From: Apricaphanius iberus
Taxonomy: Eukaryota; Chordata; Actinopteri; Cyprinodontiformes; Aphaniidae
Direction of reading: 5' to 3'
NCBI GenBank assembly: GCA_028564705.1
Contig: JAPXFQ010002889.1
Coordinates: 1,922,001 to 1,986,000, forward strand
DNA length: 64,000 nt
The number at the start of each line of letters is the position of its first letter. The first letter of the stretch is position 1. Made by a program: the position numbers and the translations under genes. This document shows positions 58,821 through 64,000 of this stretch, piece after piece. The notes below the pieces were generated by a model. It was not told the DNA's origin. It saw nothing but the letters and a program-made list of their open reading frames with translations, and did not search any database.

Positions 58821-61800
58821 CCTATTCTTGTTTCACTGCTCAAATAATCATTTTTTACCTTTAAAGCGGAAATTTACCTTTGAAAAATAAATAAATAAAT
58901 AATATAAAAAATAAGACAGTAAAATTGTTTCCCAAGCAGCTGGGATCACCTTGTAGCTATCCCAGAGGTGCACAAGCCATAGAGAGCAGAGCTGGAGGAG
59001 ACCAACTATCTACTACCCATCCAGGCCTAAAAGAATTGGCCTGGGCTGAGTTAACTGCTTCTCTATCCGTTAATCTGTGTCTGTTCTCAGGAAAGATTTG
59101 GAAAGCTGTACTGAAATAAACATAATTTCTAAAAGTTTTTTCAATATCTAATAAATCTAGAAGATGTTACTTTTCTGTTTTGAAAAAAAGAAAAATCTTT
59201 TCAAATTTCACTGGGGCTGCAAAGTAAAATTCTGAGAGAAGACATGAATCTGCTCATGTTTAATTTTTGATGGACTTTTAAAAAAATTACCAAAAGGTCA
59301 AAAGAAAAAAAAATTCTCATAAGCCCTTGGCCTAGACTGCAGGTGGATGTTACTGCTGAACTCACCATGTATGGCCTTTGATAGTGGAGCTGAGGCTCTC
59401 AAGATAAAGGATGAACTACAGCCTTCAATGCGCTCTGAGGAACAAAGGCTTTCCTTGTGGGTTGTTATACAGTGTAATAAGCTGCAGTGATATGGTGCAT
59501 GAAACCTGCTTTACATGAGTCATCAATCATTATCAGATAGCATTGGGTATCTTCACAAAAAATACATTACATAAATTTGGATAAAATGCAGTTAAAAGCC
59601 CTAAACATTCCCTTTACCATTCACATAACCGGAGGAGTTTGAGACATGCAACAGACCCAATTGCTGACCAAACCATTCCAACATGACACACATTTTCTTC
59701 TGCACAACACTGGCTACGTGATTGAGTGTTCCTAAAGATCCATGAAGAGAAATGCATAATCCATGATGGAAGCTACTGCTCGATGTGAATAAGAGATCAA
59801 TAGGCAGTGCAGGTGTGAGAGCTGTCAGCGTGATGACTGTGGGGTGGAATTTTGGCATGCTAATTTGCCATTTGGTTTCAAAAGTGAGTATGACACAAGA
59901 TAATGGAAGTAGACAGGGGACAGACAGTACCATTATTGCTATGACAACTAACTATTTTTCCAAATTTCATAAGAGTTCAATCTTTATTCAGCAGGAACGT
60001 TTCATCGATATGCAATTGCCAAACTTATGCTATGGTGTTATTAGCCTCTGATAAAGAATGTATCAAGGGGAAAAAGATGGCTATTAAGTAAAAAGCCAGA
60101 AGGGTATTTAGTTAAATAATTTTACAATCTTATTGTAAAACTGCAGGCTGAGAAATACATATTTTTGTTCTGGTTAGTATTTTGCAAAAAAAAAAAAAAA
60201 AATGTGTGGTTAAACAATATAGTAATACAACCAGGACTGAAATAAAAAAAGGAAGTTTTAAGTGTATCTGTTGGTTCAAAACTATACTGAACTTTTGAAA
60301 TACTTCACCAAAAATTCTTAAAATTTCATAACATCAAAAATGTCTGAACTAATCTGCCATTACAATAGGTTCCTCAGAGCTCTGATATAGACAAATTACC
60401 TGGAAGCTTCTGAAGTTAGTAACTTTAAAAGCTGAATTTTTCTTACTATATAAAAGTGTAACCAACCCCTAAAACTTTTTTGCTGATAAACTTTAGAAAT
60501 GAGTGTCTAATAGTTTTGTCTACATGTCTGGTCATTATTTTGTTTTTCTGTAGTACATTTTAGTAAAAATATTCCTTTTGTATTAAGTATGACCAAAGGC
60601 ACTGCCTTCTGCAGCAGCAGACAATCCCGAACTATCTTTCTAAATTTATAGAGCTGCAGATCGTACACTGATCATGCACAGCATTACGAACACCAACAGG
60701 GAAGTAAATAACATTGAAGACCTCTTCATGGTGGCGAGGTTAGCGGAAAAAGCAGTTCAGAAAGCAGGACAAAGTCAAAACATTTTGTCCTCAAGGCATA
60801 TTAGAAAAAGAAAAAAAAATGGGCTTTGAACTTTAAGGATTCAAATCAGCTTGAGCAGGGTGAAATTGTGATAGCTAGATGACCACACATGCCACAGGAC
60901 TGAAGGATCAACATCATGTTCCCTGTTAAAATTGGTGACTTTCAGCAATCTAGTCTGGTCCATGTCTCAATAAGTCAGCCCTGTTTTGGCAGAAAAAAAG
61001 GGACCAACCCACAGTTAAGCAGATGCTTTTAATGTTATTTTATAAGACGTCTATTTTCTTTAAAACTTACTTATTGTATGATTTCAACAGTAAAATGTTC
61101 AGGTGTATCTAGCCACTGGATTTACATTTAGGATGTTTCTTGTATTTAATGGACACACACCTTCAGGGAGTCAATAAAAATCTTTTGGACCTTTTTGCAC
61201 ATTATCCCAATCTGCAATAACTGCCATAATGCAGATTGCATTAGCTACTGAGTGATCAAATTAGGTGCCAGCATGCTCACCCGCCTCCACAATCACTGGC
61301 ACTTTCCGATACAGACAACTGCACGCTTACAATCAATTTACTGCTCTAATCTAGTTGAGAAGCTAACACGCAACACTTAGGCCCGTTTTATTCTCTGCAT
61401 ACTTGGTGACATGAAAAACATGATTTCTACTACTCAACAATGACACATACATATACACATACCCACAGGCACACGCACGCCCACACAAGCTGACATAAAT
61501 TCATGCAAGCGTGTGTCATAAACCCTTTGTCCAACCTTCTTATCCACACGTCCTCATGGACATGCATGGTTCACTGGGTCCACAAATAAACCTATCCGAG
61601 TCCTGCCTCTCCCAAGAGCTCTCTGCCTTCTTGTTAGGAGATGTTAAATGTAGAGCAGAGATGCTGTCGACACGGTTACTTCATCAACATCATTCATCTT
61701 GTAAGTGTGCCTTTAGCTTCATGACAAACAGGTGAGACGCAGGATCAGCTTCATGAAAGGACTGGTGGAAAAAAGGTCATTGTTGAGCTTAAGTCAAAAA

Positions 61801-63349
61801 TGGATTCACTTGTACTTTTATATCATGCAGAAATCTTAAGCATGGCTAAAAAAAAACAACTTCTAAAGGTAGGTAGTAAATATGTTTAAGATATTAATAA
61901 TAGATTTTTGAAGTGAGGTATAATGTGAAAATCATATAAATGAGCAAACAATTGTTTCTATTTTAAAACTATTTTTTAAGACAACATTTTTTTTCCTTTC
62001 ATACAGTCAAACACTTAATTTATTTTCAGTGCAATTAAAATGACACAACTAGCTTTAGTTTACAAGCAAATAAACATAAGACAGAAGTGCAAATGAGCTT
62101 CTCCCCTGTGAACTACAGTCCAAACAGAGGATTTACTGTGATTGTGTTGCTTTTTGTTTTGATTTTCTCATTTGGTTGAGCAAACATTTGCGAAAAATCA
62201 GAACCAAGCAAATAAAAACTTTATATGATAAATGAACACAATAAAAACTTTATTTGACTGGTTGACATGTTAGAACAAAATATTAATGACATCTGTCTTT
62301 AATCATTAATCAAAGAAGTATTCAACCACATGGACCAGTCCCACAGGGAGAAAGACGAAAAGGAAAATCAACATTTACAGCCATGCAGCATTTCTCCAGG
62401 CTCTACAATATAAACCATGTCTCATTTTCTTTAATGAGGAAGACTTGTTCTGCATATTTAACGTTTAAATTGTTTCCTCTGCTCCTCTACACTATTTTTA
62501 TTCAGAATGTGAGGCATAGTGCTGTTAGTGTGCCAATATTGTGATCTATTAATGTATCATATGCACTAGGAAAAGGAAAAAAACACAAACTTTTTTAAGA
62601 CTTCCTACTTCCCTTTTTATTATACACACCAATCATTCAAATAGCAAATCAGTCAATTACAAGGCAGCAACTCTGTTCATTTAAGTATTAGTATTTAGAA
62701 GTGGTGAAGATGACTTGCAGAGGTTAATAATCAGCATCACAATGAGGAGGAAAGGGGAGGTTGTTTTACAGTACAGAGAGACTACTAAATGTTGTGAATT
62801 AGTGCTGTATATTTAAACAGAAAATTTGAATGAAATATATTTTGATTAAAACTGACTTTGAACATAGCATAGTTGAAGGTCACACACAGGCTCTTGAAAG
62901 TATTTCAGAAACTGCTGATCTATAAGGATTTTTACTAGTCAAAAAAAAAGATAAAATATCCAGTAAGCAGCAGCTGTGCGGATTAAAATGTGTTTTTATT
63001 ATCAGAGGAGAACAAAAAGACTGGTTTCATATTACAGAAAGGCAACAGCAGCTCAAACAACTTGTTGCTACCAAGATGTGCAGAAAATCATCTCTTGATG
63101 CTTTACAAACTGAACCTTGAATGAGATGACCTACAGCAGTAGAGCACCAAACTAGCAGCCACTCTTGTCAGGTAAGGACAGGAGTTATAGCTGCAACATT
63201 CAGAATCTGAACAACACAAAAGCAGGGCCTTATCCGGCAATGCATCAGCAATCCAGATTGCCGGTGTTGGAGTAAAGAGATGGAAGAAATTTGCTTTACA
63301 TACTTTCAGGTCTTTGGTATCAATTAGGCATCACCTAAACACCATTCCC
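58818..63349. other. Non-coding stretch, no gene seen
   Basis: About 4.5 kb of AT-rich sequence with poly-A runs (60186-60202). A possible retroposon-tail relic is at 62790-62835 ('gtgaattagtgctgtatat'). Open frames are short and unsupported. Confidence 0.45.
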
Positions 63350-63530
63350 TACCAAGGCAACTTTATTTGTATAGCCCACTTTAAACAAGGAAATCGAAGA
63401 CGTGATTTACATGATTTTGGGAGAAGAAGAAAAAAGCATAAAATACAAGTTTATAGAAACAAAACATATGACACATTAAAAAATGTGACATTCCAGCGAT
63501 TATTAATCGTTTACTCAAAGGCAGTTCTAA
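63350..63530 (-). mobile_element. Retroposon 3' fragment, inverted
   Basis: 'aaggcaactttatttgtata' followed by 'gcccactttaaacaagg' is a familiar inverted 3' segment of an abundant fish retroposon. The downstream part (to about 63530) has the usual 'acacattaaaa' continuation. Boundaries are approximate. Confidence 0.5.
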
Positions 63531-64000
63531 ATAGATGAGTTTATAGTTTTAATTTCTAGGGGTGATTAGTAGACTAGAGTTGGAAGACCTGTGTAGCTTC
63601 TGCAGTCACAGGATGTCTATTCAATAGAGCACTTTTTGCATCTAGCTTATGTAGAACTGTGTTTTAAAGATGTTGTGATTAACTAAATATTTCAAATGAA
63701 TTCAAACTGCATCAGAGAGAAAGGGAACAAAAATTCATGCAGTACATTTGACAAGAGCAGTGATTTAAAAACTCAACATGTGCCAGGACAGGTGAGGTAG
63801 GAAAAAGAAAATGTGACTACAAACTCAAGATCATAACATAACAATTTTAAAGCATTTACAACTGATTTAGTGAACTGATGAACAGAATATCTAACTTAAT
63901 GTGCCTACTTTTTGCATTTTTTAATTGGTAAACACAAACTTTAACTTCCAACTGCTCAATAAACAATTGTCTGCATCAATGCCAACAACAACTTATCTGC
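63531..64000. other. Non-coding stretch, no gene seen
   Basis: AT-rich sequence to the end of the window. No feature recognised. Confidence 0.5.

Overview
This is an AT-rich vertebrate genomic window, almost certainly from a teleost fish. It has long non-coding stretches, small exons flanked by GT/AG splice signals, several families of Tc1-type transposons with TA target duplications, an RTE-type LINE, L2/Rex1-like LINE fragments, a tRNA-headed SINE with a (GGAT)n tail, hAT-like and other MITEs, and many TA, CA and CTAT microsatellites. No bacterial operons, CRISPR arrays, rRNA genes or true tRNA genes were seen. Family names come from recognised sequence patterns, because no database search was possible.

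Host genes occupy very little of the window. The best-supported host gene is on the minus strand. Three phase-compatible exons (19133-19223, 16407-16578 and 7926-8278) end in a stop codon, and an AATAAA polyadenylation signal lies 87 bases beyond it (7834-7839). The product is not recognised, and its C-terminus is rich in Ser, Glu and Asp. A candidate minus-strand promoter and first coding exon lie at 40969-41260, with a GC box, two CCAAT boxes and a good Kozak ATG. They could be the start of this gene, but that link is not proven. A second probable first exon (48-343, minus strand, CpG-rich, ending in a consensus CAG|GTAAGT donor) belongs to a gene leaving the window on the left. Three weaker candidate exons are at 14470-14635 (+), 51760-51942 (-) and 55559-55719 (+).

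The layout runs as follows. 0-0.35 kb is a first exon. 4.4-6.5 kb is a Tc1 copy nested inside a deleted Tc1 of another family. 7.8-19.2 kb holds the 3' exons of the minus-strand gene, with transposon relics in its introns. 19.7-25.1 kb holds a CpG-rich DNA element, a complete SINE with a 13-bp duplication and a decayed RTE LINE. 26.5-27.6 kb is another Tc1 relic. 28-38.5 kb holds a tetranucleotide microsatellite, LINE fragments, a MITE with perfect 17-bp ends and two copies of an unclassified dispersed repeat. 41 kb is the promoter and first-exon candidate. 44.6-48.7 kb is a transposon nest (Tc1 containing a hAT-like MITE containing a second Tc1, plus a truncated SINE). 51.8-58.3 kb holds a candidate exon, an uninterrupted relative of the 4.4 kb outer element, a hAT-like element, a second deleted Tc1 and a MITE with TAAGG ends. 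The rest is featureless AT-rich DNA.

Every mobile element checked is inactive: frameshifts, stops, internal deletions or lost catalytic residues are visible. I found no convincing novel molecular system. The most informative features are the layered insertions, which give a relative dating series, and the unidentified minus-strand gene.
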